Positions 44,008 through 52,910 of a stretch of 64,000 bases of DNA are shown one piece after another. Source of the DNA: Bacteroidales bacterium (GTDB lineage Bacteria > Bacteroidota > Bacteroidia > Bacteroidales > G3-4614); contig SUXK01000003.1 in the NCBI GenBank assembly GCA_015061035.1, positions 218,700-282,699 on the forward strand, given 5' to 3'. The first letter of the stretch is position 1, and each line of letters starts with the position of its first letter. The notes below the pieces were generated by a model. It was given only the letters and a program-made list of their open reading frames with translations, was not told the DNA's origin and ran no database searches. A program made the position numbers and the translations under genes.

Positions 44008-45126
44008 ATGAAAAGGGTATTGATATACATATTGCCAATCTTCATATTTCTTGCTTGTTCAAAAGTGGGAGATAATAATATAACCATACCCGCATCTAAC
44101 GATTATGCCCAAGGATTTGCTGTAGCAGAGTTTGATAATTATAAGGTTGTTGAAGTTCGCAATCCATGGGATACCCTAAAGATATTACAACGATATATAT
44201 TGGTACCAAAAGGATGTGAATTACCAGATAAAATACCACATGGAACAATAATTCGCACACCCATCAGTAGGGCAGTAGTATATGCTTCGTTGCATTGTGG
44301 AATGATAAAAGAGTTGCGTAAATCAGAAGCCATTGCAGGAATATGCGATGTGCATTATAATGCCGATAGTACTCTAAAAAATAGAGTCAAAAGAGGAGAG
44401 ATTGCTGATTTAGGAAGTTCATTTTTACCCGATATAGAGAAAATAATATCAGTATCTCCTGAGATAATAATTATATCTCCATACAAAGATAGAGATGAAG
44501 ATAAAATCTCACAACTTGGAATACCCATTGTAGAGATGGCAGATTATATGGAGAGTGTGCCTCTTGCCCGAACCGAGTGGTTAAAATTTATTTCAATGCT
44601 CTTTGATTGTGAAGAGGTAGCCGATTCAATATTTGAGACAACAAAAAAAGAGTATCTTCGATTGTCTGAAATTGGGCGAAGTGTTACACATAAACCAACT
44701 CTATTCTGTGAACTAAAAACAGGAGGAGTTTGGTATCAGCCGGGAGGAGAGAGTTATATGGCGCAGTTATATCGTGATGCAGGTATTGATTACCTATGGA
44801 GTGACAACAGCAATAAGGGGTCAATCTCTCTATCGTTTGAGGAGGTGTTTTCCCGAGCCTCTAACGCTGATTTATGGTTTATAAAATATGCCGATGAGAG
44901 CGATAAAACTTTAAAATCTTTGGCTAATGAATATGCTCTATATGATAAATTTAAACCATATAAAAATAAATCGGTATGGGGAGTAAATGCCCTTAAAGTA
45001 CCCTTTTATGAGGAGATGCCACTATATCCACACTATGTTTTACGTGATTTGATGATTGTGGCTCACCCTGAAATGTTTGACAAAAGCGAAACAATGCGAT
45101 ACTTTAAAAAACTTAGAAATGAGTAA
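44008..45126 (+). CDS. ABC importer substrate-binding lipoprotein (BtuF/FecB type)
   Basis: A 372-residue periplasmic binding protein anchored by a lipobox (IFLACSK, Cys17). The fold is that of class III metal-chelate/cobalamin binders: RAVVYASLHCGMIKELRKSEAIAGI in the N lobe, SPEIIIISPYKDRDE, and PTLFCELKTGGVWYQPGGESYMAQLYRDAGIDY in the C lobe. Its stop overlaps the permease start by 8 nt. Ligand may be heme, ferric siderophore or cobalamin; BtuB at 25 kb makes cobalamin plausible, but there is no riboswitch here. Confidence 0.88.
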   Translation: MKRVLIYILPIFIFLACSKVGDNNITIPASNDYAQGFAVAEFDNYKVVEVRNPWDTLKILQRYILVPKGCELPDKIPHGTIIRTPISRAVVYASLHCGMIKELRKSEAIAGICDVHYNADSTLKNRVKRGEIADLGSSFLPDIEKIISVSPEIIIISPYKDRDEDKISQLGIPIVEMADYMESVPLARTEWLKFISMLFDCEEVADSIFETTKKEYLRLSEIGRSVTHKPTLFCELKTGGVWYQPGGESYMAQLYRDAGIDYLWSDNSNKGSISLSFEEVFSRASNADLWFIKYADESDKTLKSLANEYALYDKFKPYKNKSVWGVNALKVPFYEEMPLYPHYVLRDLMIVAHPEMFDKSETMRYFKKLRNE

Positions 45127-46129
45127 GAAACCATTAATAATATTATCTGTATTGACGCTGTTGCTATTTATAGCAAACCTCTTTATGGGATCGGTGTATA
45201 TCCCATTTGCCGATGTGTTGGATATATTGATAGGAGGAGATATGAGCAACAAGATGGCAGAGAGTATTGTCATTCAATCGCGTTTGCCACAGGCTATAAC
45301 AGCACTACTTGCAGGAGCAAGTTTAGCGGCAGCAGGATTGTTATTACAAACAGCATTTTCAAATCCGTTAGCAGGGCCATCAATATTAGGAATAACATCA
45401 GGAGCATCGTTAGGAGTTGCGGTTGTTATGCTCATGGGAGGAGGAGCCTTGGGTGCAATATCAGGCTCTATTACCTCAGTACTTGGAGCATTTATAGGTT
45501 CAATATTAACACTTGGGGTAATAATACTCTTTTCAATGGTAGTACGCAGTAATGTAATGTTACTTATAGTAGGAATAATGGTGGGATATGTTGCAAACTC
45601 AGCAATAACGCTGCTTAACTTTTTTTCTTCGGAGCAAAACGTCTTCTCATATACTATATGGGGTATGGGCGATTTCTCAAGTGTTTCGCTCACAGATTTG
45701 CCACTTTTTGTAATTATATCTTTAATTGGAATAACCCTTTCGATACTACTTATAAAACCCCTTAATGCTCTATTATTGGGAGATAGATATGCAACAAATT
45801 TAGGAGTGAATATAAAACGCACACGAATACTCTTGCTATTATGCACAGGATTGCTAACAGCAATAGTCACTTCATATTGTGGACCAATATCGTTTTTAGG
45901 TTTGGCAGTACCACATGTGGCAAGGTTGATGACAAAATCATCAAATCATCACACCCTTTTGCCTGCTACTCTTTTGGCGGGAGCGGCAACAGCGCTATTG
46001 TGTACCCTCTTATGCTCAATGCCATGGCAAAGCGGGGTATTACCTTTAAATGCTATAACACCCATATTTGGAGCGCCAGTGATAATATATGTGATAGTTA
46101 ATCGTTCAAAAATAGAGTATTTCAACTGA
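45119..46129 (+). CDS. FecCD/BtuC-type ABC permease
   Basis: A 336-residue inner-membrane permease of the FecCD family with about ten helices. SRLPQAITALLAGASLAAAGLLLQTAFSNPLAGPSILGI is the classic family block, with GLAVPHVAR near the C-terminus as the coupling helix. ATG 45119 overlaps the preceding stop (ATGAGTAA) and gives a normal first helix. The stop overlaps the ATPase ATG (TGATG), indicating translational coupling. Confidence 0.93.
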   Translation: MSKKPLIILSVLTLLLFIANLFMGSVYIPFADVLDILIGGDMSNKMAESIVIQSRLPQAITALLAGASLAAAGLLLQTAFSNPLAGPSILGITSGASLGVAVVMLMGGGALGAISGSITSVLGAFIGSILTLGVIILFSMVVRSNVMLLIVGIMVGYVANSAITLLNFFSSEQNVFSYTIWGMGDFSSVSLTDLPLFVIISLIGITLSILLIKPLNALLLGDRYATNLGVNIKRTRILLLLCTGLLTAIVTSYCGPISFLGLAVPHVARLMTKSSNHHTLLPATLLAGAATALLCTLLCSMPWQSGVLPLNAITPIFGAPVIIYVIVNRSKIEYFN

Positions 46130-46920
46130 TGCAGGAGCGAGTTATATTAGAGGCAAGAAACCTAACAATAGGATATGGAAAAGGGAGTTCGGCAATAAAG
46201 GTTGCCGATAATATCTCTTTTGCTCTGAATTCTGGAGAACTTGTTTTGATGCTCGGGTGTAACGGAGTTGGTAAATCAACACTTTTGCGTACCCTTTCGG
46301 CAATACAACCCCCACTTGCAGGAGATGTTCTAATATGCGGAGAGTCACTTTATAAGATTAACCCTCGAGAATTGTCACAAAGAGTGTCGGCAGTATTTAC
46401 CGATAAGACTATGGCAGGAGGTCTTTTGGTTGAAGAGGTGGTAGCATTAGGTCGCTATCCCTATACAGGTTTCTTTGGGAAAATCACAGAAGAAGATAGC
46501 AGAGTAGTAGAATCGGCATTATCGTTAGTGGGAATGCAAGATAAATCAAAGAGGTACCTGTCCCAACTATCTGACGGAGAGCGACAAAAGGTAATGATAG
46601 CAAAGGCACTCGCCCAACAAACTCCACTAATAATACTTGATGAACCCACCGCATTTTTAGACCTCCCGAGTAGAATAGAGATTTTATATCTCCTAAAGCG
46701 ATTGGCAGAGAAAGAGAATAAAACAATAATACTATCAACTCACGATGTAGAGCAATCTCTCTCTGTTGCAGATAAATTATTGCTTTTCATTGATGATAAT
46801 ATAAAATTTGCCTCAATAAGCGAGGCTATTGAGAGAGGAGATGTTGCTCAATTATTTGAGTCGCGAGGAGTAGTATTTGACAAAGAAAGAGGAGTGTTTG
46901 TACCCAAACAAAATAGATAA
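46129..46920 (+). CDS. FecE/BtuD-type ABC ATPase
   Basis: A 263-residue ATPase: Walker A GCNGVGKST (about residue 43), signature LSDGERQKVMIAKAL (the first residues vary from LSGGQ as usual in this group), Walker B PLIILDEPTAFLDL and switch STHDVEQSL. It powers the permease encoded just upstream. lpxB starts 2 nt after its stop. Confidence 0.93.
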   Translation: MQERVILEARNLTIGYGKGSSAIKVADNISFALNSGELVLMLGCNGVGKSTLLRTLSAIQPPLAGDVLICGESLYKINPRELSQRVSAVFTDKTMAGGLLVEEVVALGRYPYTGFFGKITEEDSRVVESALSLVGMQDKSKRYLSQLSDGERQKVMIAKALAQQTPLIILDEPTAFLDLPSRIEILYLLKRLAEKENKTIILSTHDVEQSLSVADKLLLFIDDNIKFASISEAIERGDVAQLFESRGVVFDKERGVFVPKQNR

Positions 46921-46922
46921 TT

Positions 46923-48056
46923 ATGAAATATTACTTGATAGCAGGAGAGGCCTCGGGCGATTTACACGCATCGCACCTTATGGCAGAGATAAAAAAGAAC
47001 GATACCAATGCAGAGTTTCGTTTCTTTGGAGGCGACCTAATGGCGGCTCAAGGAGGAGTGTTGGTAAAACATTATCGCCAGATGGCATTTATGGGATTTA
47101 TTGCAGTAATAAAAAATCTCCGTACCGTATTGCGTAATATGCAAGAGTGTAAGAAGGATATAAAAAACTTTGCCCCTGATGCTGTAATATTGGTAGATTA
47201 TCCAGGGTTCAATATGCAGATAGCCAAATATGTTAAAACAAAACTGGGAATTCAGACTCACTATTATATAGCACCAAAGATTTGGGCATGGAAAGAGTAT
47301 CGTATAAAGAGCATACGAAAATATGTCGATTATATGTACTCCATTCTTCCATTCGAAGTTGAATATTTTGCAGGACTTAACTATAAGGTAGATTATGTAG
47401 GAAATCCAACAGTAGATGAGTTAGCGATACGTCCCGATGCAGAAGAGACCTTTGAAGAGTTCACTACCTCAAATGCGTTGAGTACAAAACCTATTATAGC
47501 CCTAATAGCAGGAAGTAGAGTTGGCGAAATAAAGAGTTCACTCCCTCGTATGATAGCAGCAGTTGAAGGAATGGATGAGTATCAATTTGTTGTAGCAGGA
47601 GCACCATCTATCCCCCCCCAACTATACGCTCAAATAATAGCGGACAAACCTATAAAGGTGGTTTATGAAAAGACCTATCGCCTTATGCAACAAGCAACGG
47701 CAGCACTTGTAACCTCGGGAACGGCAACACTTGAAACAGCACTAATGGGAGTGCCTCAGGTAGTATGTTATTATATGGCAGGAGGTAAGTTTACATATAA
47801 ACTGTTTGAGAAGATATTAAAGGTAAAATATGTATCGTTGGTAAACCTTATAGCAGGAAAAGAGGTGGTAAAAGAGTTGTTGGTAAACCATTTTACTCCC
47901 GAAAATACTCGAAGGGAGTTGGAAAAGATACTGCAACCAAATGAAAGAGAGAAAATATTGGAAGGGTATCAACTGATGCGAGCCAGACTTGGAGCAGTTG
48001 GGGCGCCACGTCACGCAGCAAAAGTTATATGCAAAAGAGTAGAGGAGAGTAAATAA
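46923..48056 (+). CDS. lpxB: lipid-A-disaccharide synthase
   Basis: Glycosyltransferase of family 19 that joins UDP-2,3-diacylglucosamine and lipid X to form the lipid A disaccharide, peripheral at the inner membrane. It has 377 residues. N-terminal YYLIAGEASGDLHASHLM, FFGGDLMAAQGG, DYPGFNM, YYIAPKIWAWKEYR, and donor-site ALIAGSRVGEIKSSLP and SGTATLETALMGVPQVV are diagnostic. Confirms an LPS-bearing Gram-negative. Neighbouring surE and the beta-helix lipoprotein are regular partners in Bacteroidetes. Confidence 0.96.
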   Translation: MKYYLIAGEASGDLHASHLMAEIKKNDTNAEFRFFGGDLMAAQGGVLVKHYRQMAFMGFIAVIKNLRTVLRNMQECKKDIKNFAPDAVILVDYPGFNMQIAKYVKTKLGIQTHYYIAPKIWAWKEYRIKSIRKYVDYMYSILPFEVEYFAGLNYKVDYVGNPTVDELAIRPDAEETFEEFTTSNALSTKPIIALIAGSRVGEIKSSLPRMIAAVEGMDEYQFVVAGAPSIPPQLYAQIIADKPIKVVYEKTYRLMQQATAALVTSGTATLETALMGVPQVVCYYMAGGKFTYKLFEKILKVKYVSLVNLIAGKEVVKELLVNHFTPENTRRELEKILQPNEREKILEGYQLMRARLGAVGAPRHAAKVICKRVEESK

Positions 48057-48107
48057 GTAATTGCTCATTAGTTACAATTTTATAAGAAAAATTCCGTTAT
48101 AGAGATA

Positions 48108-49559
48108 GTGAAAAAGAGTTGCAACATATTATATATGTTATTTATCTTGATAACTTCAAGTATGTTAACAGGTTGTTTTGATGATGAATTTACAACATCA
48201 TCGGAACACACTCTCACTTTCTCCACAGATAGTGTACGATTTGATACCATATTTACCGAGCAAGGAACAGCAACAGAGATATTCAAGGTATATAATAGAC
48301 ACGAGAAATCGCTATTGATAACATCCATTCTCTTGGCTGATGCCGAGAACTCAGGCTTCTTTATAAATGTTGACGGAACAAAGGGCCCCGATGTTTATAA
48401 CATTGAGGTCCCTGCACGAGATAGTATTTTTGTATTTGTGGAGATAACACCTAAAAAGACAAATATTAATACACCATTCTTAATAAAAGACTCAATTGTA
48501 TTCTTGACAAATGGAGTTCGCCAAGATGTAAAATTGGAGGCTTACGGACAAGATGCAACACGATTAAGAGGAGAGATAATAACCGCTGACACAGAATATA
48601 CATCTGAGAAACCATATATAATATATGATTCTTTGGTGGTAGAAGAGGGAGCAACACTCACCCTTATGCCAGGGACAAACCTCTGTATGCACGATAAAGC
48701 AAAAATAGTAGTACGAGGCAGACTATTATCCGAAGGAACACAATCACAACCCGTAACATTACGAGGCGACAGAACAGATAATATGTTCTCATATTTGCCA
48801 TACGACCGTTTACCCGGTCAATGGGATGGATTATATATCTCGCAAGATAGTTACAATAATAGTTTTGTGCATACCTTTATGCGAGGAACGGTAAACGGAA
48901 TGGTTCTTGACTCTTCAGATGTATCGCAAGAGAAGATAAAGATACATAACTCAATATTGCACAACTCAAAGGGAAATCTACTAACAATAAATCAAAGCAA
49001 GGTAAAAATTACAAACAGCGAAATATCAAACGGCTCAGGAGCATTGATAATGTGTAACGGAGGAGTTGTAAATGTGGTACAAAGTACGTTAGCAAACTAT
49101 TTTTCACTCTTTGATGTGATACGTGAACCAATGTTGGTGTTTAACAGATTTGATGATGAAACATTGCCAACAACGCCCTCTGCTCAATTTGATAATACAA
49201 TCATAGTAGGAACTTCACGAATACTATCCCCATCCGATATATCAACCTACACCAATATCTTGTTCCGTAATTGTCTTTTCACAGTATCGGGAAGTGATGA
49301 TGAGAACTTCATAAACACAATATGGGAAGGAGAGCCTATGTTTAATAGTGCAGGAGGAGATGAGTACTATTACGATTACCGAATTTCAACAACCGAATCG
49401 AGTGCCTATCAAATGGGTTCAGAGGCGTATCTTACTCCCGAACTTCGCACCGATATGTATGGAGTTGAGCGACCTTTAGGAGTTAATCCCGATGTAGGAG
49501 CATATCAGATAGTGGAAAAAGAGGATATGACAGAGGAAGATCATAAAGAAAATAACTAA
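48108..49559 (+). CDS. right-handed beta-helix lipoprotein
   Basis: A 483-residue protein starting at GTG 48108. Lipobox MLTGC gives Cys23. An N-terminal Ig-like domain (about 30-155, FDTIFTEQGTATEIFKVYN) precedes a parallel beta-helix region (about 170-440) with short repeating strands: VEEGATLTLMPGTNLCMHDKAKIVVRGRLLSEG, GQWDGLYI, KIHNSILHNSKGNLLTINQSKVKI. The C-terminus carries DVGAYQ. Such lipoproteins lie next to surE/lpxB in many Bacteroidales; role unknown, perhaps cell-surface. The alternative start is the ATG at residue 10, which would shorten the signal peptide. Confidence 0.78.
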   Translation: MKKSCNILYMLFILITSSMLTGCFDDEFTTSSEHTLTFSTDSVRFDTIFTEQGTATEIFKVYNRHEKSLLITSILLADAENSGFFINVDGTKGPDVYNIEVPARDSIFVFVEITPKKTNINTPFLIKDSIVFLTNGVRQDVKLEAYGQDATRLRGEIITADTEYTSEKPYIIYDSLVVEEGATLTLMPGTNLCMHDKAKIVVRGRLLSEGTQSQPVTLRGDRTDNMFSYLPYDRLPGQWDGLYISQDSYNNSFVHTFMRGTVNGMVLDSSDVSQEKIKIHNSILHNSKGNLLTINQSKVKITNSEISNGSGALIMCNGGVVNVVQSTLANYFSLFDVIREPMLVFNRFDDETLPTTPSAQFDNTIIVGTSRILSPSDISTYTNILFRNCLFTVSGSDDENFINTIWEGEPMFNSAGGDEYYYDYRISTTESSAYQMGSEAYLTPELRTDMYGVERPLGVNPDVGAYQIVEKEDMTEEDHKENN

Positions 49560-49563
49560 AAAT

Positions 49564-49608
49564 AAACAACTATCCCATGGGGGCGGCATAGCCGACAACT
49601 AACAACTG
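49564..49608 (+). repeat. intergenic repeat, family R2, copy 4
   Basis: AACAACTATCCCATGGGGGC ... GCCGACAACTAACAACT. It fills the 53-nt gap before surE, so the hairpin lies within about 5 nt of the surE start and might influence its translation. Confidence 0.5.
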
Positions 49609-49612
49609 AAAT

Positions 49613-50368
49613 ATGAAACCTTTAATACTAATAACAAACGACGACGGAATTGAGGCAAGAGGAATAGAGTTTTTAGCAAAACAGGTATCATCGTTAGGCG
49701 ATGTAGTGGTAGTAGCACCTGACTCACCACGATCAGGACAATCATGTGCCATAACAGTAACAAACCCATTGCGTCTGTTTAAGGTTAAAGAGGAGGGTAA
49801 TATAAAATATTATAAAACAACAGGAACCCCTGTTGATTGTATTAAGTTGGCAATTCACGGCGTATTGGAGCGGCGTCCAGATATACTCCTTTCAGGAATA
49901 AATCATGGCTCTAATAGTGGAGTTAGCACAATGTATTCAGGAACAATGGGAGCCGCATATGAAGGGGCAATAATAGGAATACCCTCAGTAGGATTCTCAT
50001 TGTGCGACCACTCTCCCGAGGCCGATTTTACACCCTGCATTGAAGTTATACAAAAAGTAACTAAGTCAGTTCTCGAAAAAGGGTTGCCACCATCTGTAAG
50101 CCTGAACGTAAATGTGCCAGCAGGCGTTGATATAAAAGGAATAAAGGTGTGTAAACAAGCAATGGGATATTGGACCGAAGAGTATGAAAAGCGAGTAGAT
50201 TCTCATGGTAGAGAATTCTATTGGCTAACAGGCTATTTTGTAAACACCTCACCCAAAGGAGAAGATACAGACGAGGAACTATTACAGCAAGGATACATAA
50301 CAATCGTTCCCACATCGTGCGATAGAACAGCAACAACCGCAATCCCTTTTGTTGAGAACATATTATAA
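49613..50368 (+). CDS. surE: 5'/3'-nucleotidase SurE
   Basis: Metal-dependent survival protein E, which removes phosphate from nucleoside monophosphates. It has 251 residues. ILITNDDGIEARGI with the paired aspartates Asp8-Asp9, VVAPDSPRSGQS, LSGINHGSNSG and GTMGAAYEGAIIGIPSVGFS are the family's metal and phosphate sites. Last gene of the run from aroC. Confidence 0.96.
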   Translation: MKPLILITNDDGIEARGIEFLAKQVSSLGDVVVVAPDSPRSGQSCAITVTNPLRLFKVKEEGNIKYYKTTGTPVDCIKLAIHGVLERRPDILLSGINHGSNSGVSTMYSGTMGAAYEGAIIGIPSVGFSLCDHSPEADFTPCIEVIQKVTKSVLEKGLPPSVSLNVNVPAGVDIKGIKVCKQAMGYWTEEYEKRVDSHGREFYWLTGYFVNTSPKGEDTDEELLQQGYITIVPTSCDRTATTAIPFVENIL

Positions 50369-50418
50369 TATTATATATCTATAACAACAAATCAACAACT
50401 GTTTTTGTATAAAAATAC

Positions 50419-50437
50419 GCATAAAAATATTTTATGC
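50419..50437. promoter_or_regulatory. putative ArgR operator (ARG-box-like palindrome)
   Basis: GCATAAAA-ATA-TTTTATGC, a perfect 8-bp inverted repeat with 3-nt spacer. Partial half-sites (GTATAAAAATAC, GCATAAAAAATAC) flank it on both sides. It lies about 70 nt upstream of the argR operon's -7 box. The AT-rich symmetric form resembles ArgR boxes, making feedback control by arginine plausible; this is inference. Confidence 0.5.
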
Positions 50438-50478
50438 ATAAAAAATACTATTTTTATTGAAAAAATAGAGGACTTTTT

Positions 50479-50512
50479 TTGCATATATATCCAATTTATT
50501 ATTTATCTTTGT
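50479..50512 (+). promoter_or_regulatory. promoter of the arginine operon
   Basis: TTTG (50479-50482) and TATCTTTG (50505-50512) spaced by 22 nt, close to the Bacteroidetes -33/-7 pattern. The leader to argR is about 97 nt. Confidence 0.6.
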
Positions 50513-50616
50513 CCCGTTTTTAACTCTATTTATGTGGTTATGTAACAATACACATCTGTATTAGATTGATTTACACATAATTACGTAATTGAAAAAATAT
50601 ACAATGTAAAATAATA

Positions 50617-51093
50617 ATGAAAAACAAGGGCGAGAGAATACAAAAAATAAAGGAGATTATCTCCTCAACAAAGATTGAGTCGCAAGGGCAACTGCTCGAT
50701 ATTTTGCTTGAAGAAGGATATGATTTAACTCAGGCAACTCTGTCTCGAGATTTAAAGCGTATGCGTATCGCAAAAGTAGGAGATGGATGTGGAGGATACT
50801 CATATATACTACCAGGACAAAATGTAGCAAAAACTCTTAATGTACCACACTCTGTTTCAAGTGTGCCATCATCAAATTGGTTTGTATCAATTGATTTTTC
50901 AGGGCAATTTTGTGTAATAAAAACTCGTCCGGGTTATGCAGGAGGAATTGCTCTTGATATTGATGCTAAGGAGGCAGAACAGGTAATGGGAACAATAGCA
51001 GGAGATGATACAATTCTTGTTATTTTGCGAGGAGGAGTACGAAAAAAAGAGTTAATAAATATATTGAGAGATATTATACCTATTATAGATTAA
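50617..51093 (+). CDS. argR: arginine repressor
   Basis: A 158-residue ArgR. The N-terminal winged helix (about 1-70) has IKEIISSTKIESQGQLLDILLEEGYDLTQATLSRDLKRM with the SR recognition residues. The C-terminal oligomerisation and arginine-binding domain (about 85-155) has GTIAGDDTILVILR. When arginine is abundant it should repress this operon through the palindrome upstream. First gene; a GNAT gene follows after 19 nt. Confidence 0.95.
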   Translation: MKNKGERIQKIKEIISSTKIESQGQLLDILLEEGYDLTQATLSRDLKRMRIAKVGDGCGGYSYILPGQNVAKTLNVPHSVSSVPSSNWFVSIDFSGQFCVIKTRPGYAGGIALDIDAKEAEQVMGTIAGDDTILVILRGGVRKKELINILRDIIPIID

Positions 51094-51112
51094 TAGAAAA
51101 ACGCATAAAAAG

Positions 51113-51679
51113 ATGGAGGTAAAAGATAACATTCAGATAATGGTCGCAGATGAGCGTCATGTACCGCTTGTTGAGACAATCCTTGACACAATTGAAAAGG
51201 CAGCAAAAATCAGAGGAACAGGAATTGCACGTCGTTCACCTGAGTATGTTAAGCAAAAAATGTTAGAGGGAAAAGTTATCATAGCCATGGATGGAGATGA
51301 GTTTGCAGGATTCTGTTACATTGAGAGTTGGAGCAACAAAAAATTTGTTGCAAATTCGGGATTGATAGTAGTGGAGAAGTATCGCGGACATGGATTGGCA
51401 AAACGAATTAAAACAAAATCTTTTGAGGTGTCACGAGAAAGATTTCCAGATGCCAAACTATTTGGTTTGACAACAGGATTGGCAGTGATGAAGATAAATT
51501 CTGAGTTAGGATACCGTCCTGTGCCATTCTCAGAACTTACCGATGATGACTCATTCTGGAAAGGATGTAGCACATGTGTAAATTATGATATACTGCAACG
51601 AACAAATCGCCGTATGTGCTTATGCACAGGAATGTTGTACGATCCAGAGGAACATAAAAACGATGAAGTAAAAAAATAA
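51113..51679 (+). CDS. GNAT acyltransferase of the arginine operon
   Basis: A 188-residue GCN5-type acyltransferase. The acetyl-CoA pyrophosphate loop is VEKYRGHGLAKRIK (about 86-99), with LFGLTTGLAVMKINSELGY as the later conserved strand and helix. A cysteine-bearing tail (GCSTCVNYD ... MCLCTGM) is unusual for GNATs. Its fixed place between argR and argG suggests it catalyses the first step, acylation of glutamate, in arginine synthesis; in Bacteroidetes this step may use succinyl-CoA because the pathway runs through N-succinylornithine. The role is inferred from position. Confidence 0.8.
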   Translation: MEVKDNIQIMVADERHVPLVETILDTIEKAAKIRGTGIARRSPEYVKQKMLEGKVIIAMDGDEFAGFCYIESWSNKKFVANSGLIVVEKYRGHGLAKRIKTKSFEVSRERFPDAKLFGLTTGLAVMKINSELGYRPVPFSELTDDDSFWKGCSTCVNYDILQRTNRRMCLCTGMLYDPEEHKNDEVKK

Positions 51680-51692
51680 AACATTATATATT

Positions 51693-52901
51693 ATGAAAAA
51701 AGAAAAAGTAGTTTTGGCGTTTAGCGGAGGATTAGACACTTCGTTTTGTGCAAAATATTTAACAGAAGAGTGCGGATATGAGTTATATACTGCAATTGCC
51801 AATACCGGAGGTTTTAATGCAGAGGAGTTGGCAAAAATTGAGGAGAAAGCCTATAAATTAGGAGCAGTTCAACACGCATCACTCGATATTACACAAGAGT
51901 ACTACGAGAAGAGTATTAAATATATGATATTTGGTAACGTATTACGTAACGGAACATACCCTATTTCGGTAAGTTCTGAGCGTATCTTCCAAGCCATAGC
52001 AATTATTAACTATGCAAAAGAGGTTGGAGCACAATATGTTGCACACGGAAGTACAGGAGCAGGAAACGACCAAGTACGTTTTGACCTTACATTCCAAATA
52101 CTTGCCCCAGAAATAAAGATACTTACCCCCACACGCGATATGACACTAACTCGAGAATATGAGATAGATTATCTTCGCAAACATGGAATTGAGGATGACT
52201 TCAAAAAAATGGAGTACTCAATCAACAAAGGACTATGGGGAACAAGTATCGGTGGAAAAGAGACATTAAAGAGCGAACTGACTCTACCCGAAGAGGCATA
52301 CCCTTCACAAATGGTAGCAGAGGGAGAGGAACAATTGGTACTCGATTTTGTTGACGGAGAGATTTCGGCAGTAAACGGAAAAGCATACACTAATAAAGTT
52401 GAGGCTATCCAAGCAGTTGAGGCTATAGCATCGCGTTATGCAATAGGCAGGGATATGCACATAGGTGATACAATCATAGGAATAAAAGGCCGAGTAGGAT
52501 TTGAGGCCGCAGCACCTATAATTTTGATTGCCGCACACAAAATGTTGGAGAAACACACATTAACCAAATGGCAACAATATTGGAAAGACCAAATAGGAAC
52601 ATGGTACGGAATGTTCTTGCACGAGGCACAATATCTTGAGCCAGTAATGCGTGATATGGAGTCGTTCTTGCAAAGTTCGCAACGTAATGTAACAGGTAAA
52701 GTATATGTTGATTTGAAACCTTATCACTATGTTTTGGTAGGAGTTGAGAGCAACTTTGACTTAATGAAGTCAGACTTTGGTGAGTATGGCGAGGTAAACA
52801 AAGCATGGGATGCAGATGATGTAAAAGGATTTACAAAAATTCTTGGCAATCAAATGAAAATATATCACGCAGTACAAACTAAGAATGGTAAAAACGAATA
52901 A
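51693..52901 (+). CDS. argG: argininosuccinate synthase
   Basis: Joins citrulline and aspartate with ATP to form argininosuccinate. A 402-residue cytoplasmic enzyme. The N-terminal PP-loop ATPase motif is LAFSGGLDTSFC; YVAHGSTGAGNDQVRF and the EYSINKGLWGTSIGGKE block (citrulline/aspartate sites) follow. It starts 13 nt after the GNAT gene and precedes argC by 9 nt. Confidence 0.97.
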   Translation: MKKEKVVLAFSGGLDTSFCAKYLTEECGYELYTAIANTGGFNAEELAKIEEKAYKLGAVQHASLDITQEYYEKSIKYMIFGNVLRNGTYPISVSSERIFQAIAIINYAKEVGAQYVAHGSTGAGNDQVRFDLTFQILAPEIKILTPTRDMTLTREYEIDYLRKHGIEDDFKKMEYSINKGLWGTSIGGKETLKSELTLPEEAYPSQMVAEGEEQLVLDFVDGEISAVNGKAYTNKVEAIQAVEAIASRYAIGRDMHIGDTIIGIKGRVGFEAAAPIILIAAHKMLEKHTLTKWQQYWKDQIGTWYGMFLHEAQYLEPVMRDMESFLQSSQRNVTGKVYVDLKPYHYVLVGVESNFDLMKSDFGEYGEVNKAWDADDVKGFTKILGNQMKIYHAVQTKNGKNE

Positions 52902-52910
52902 TATAGACTT

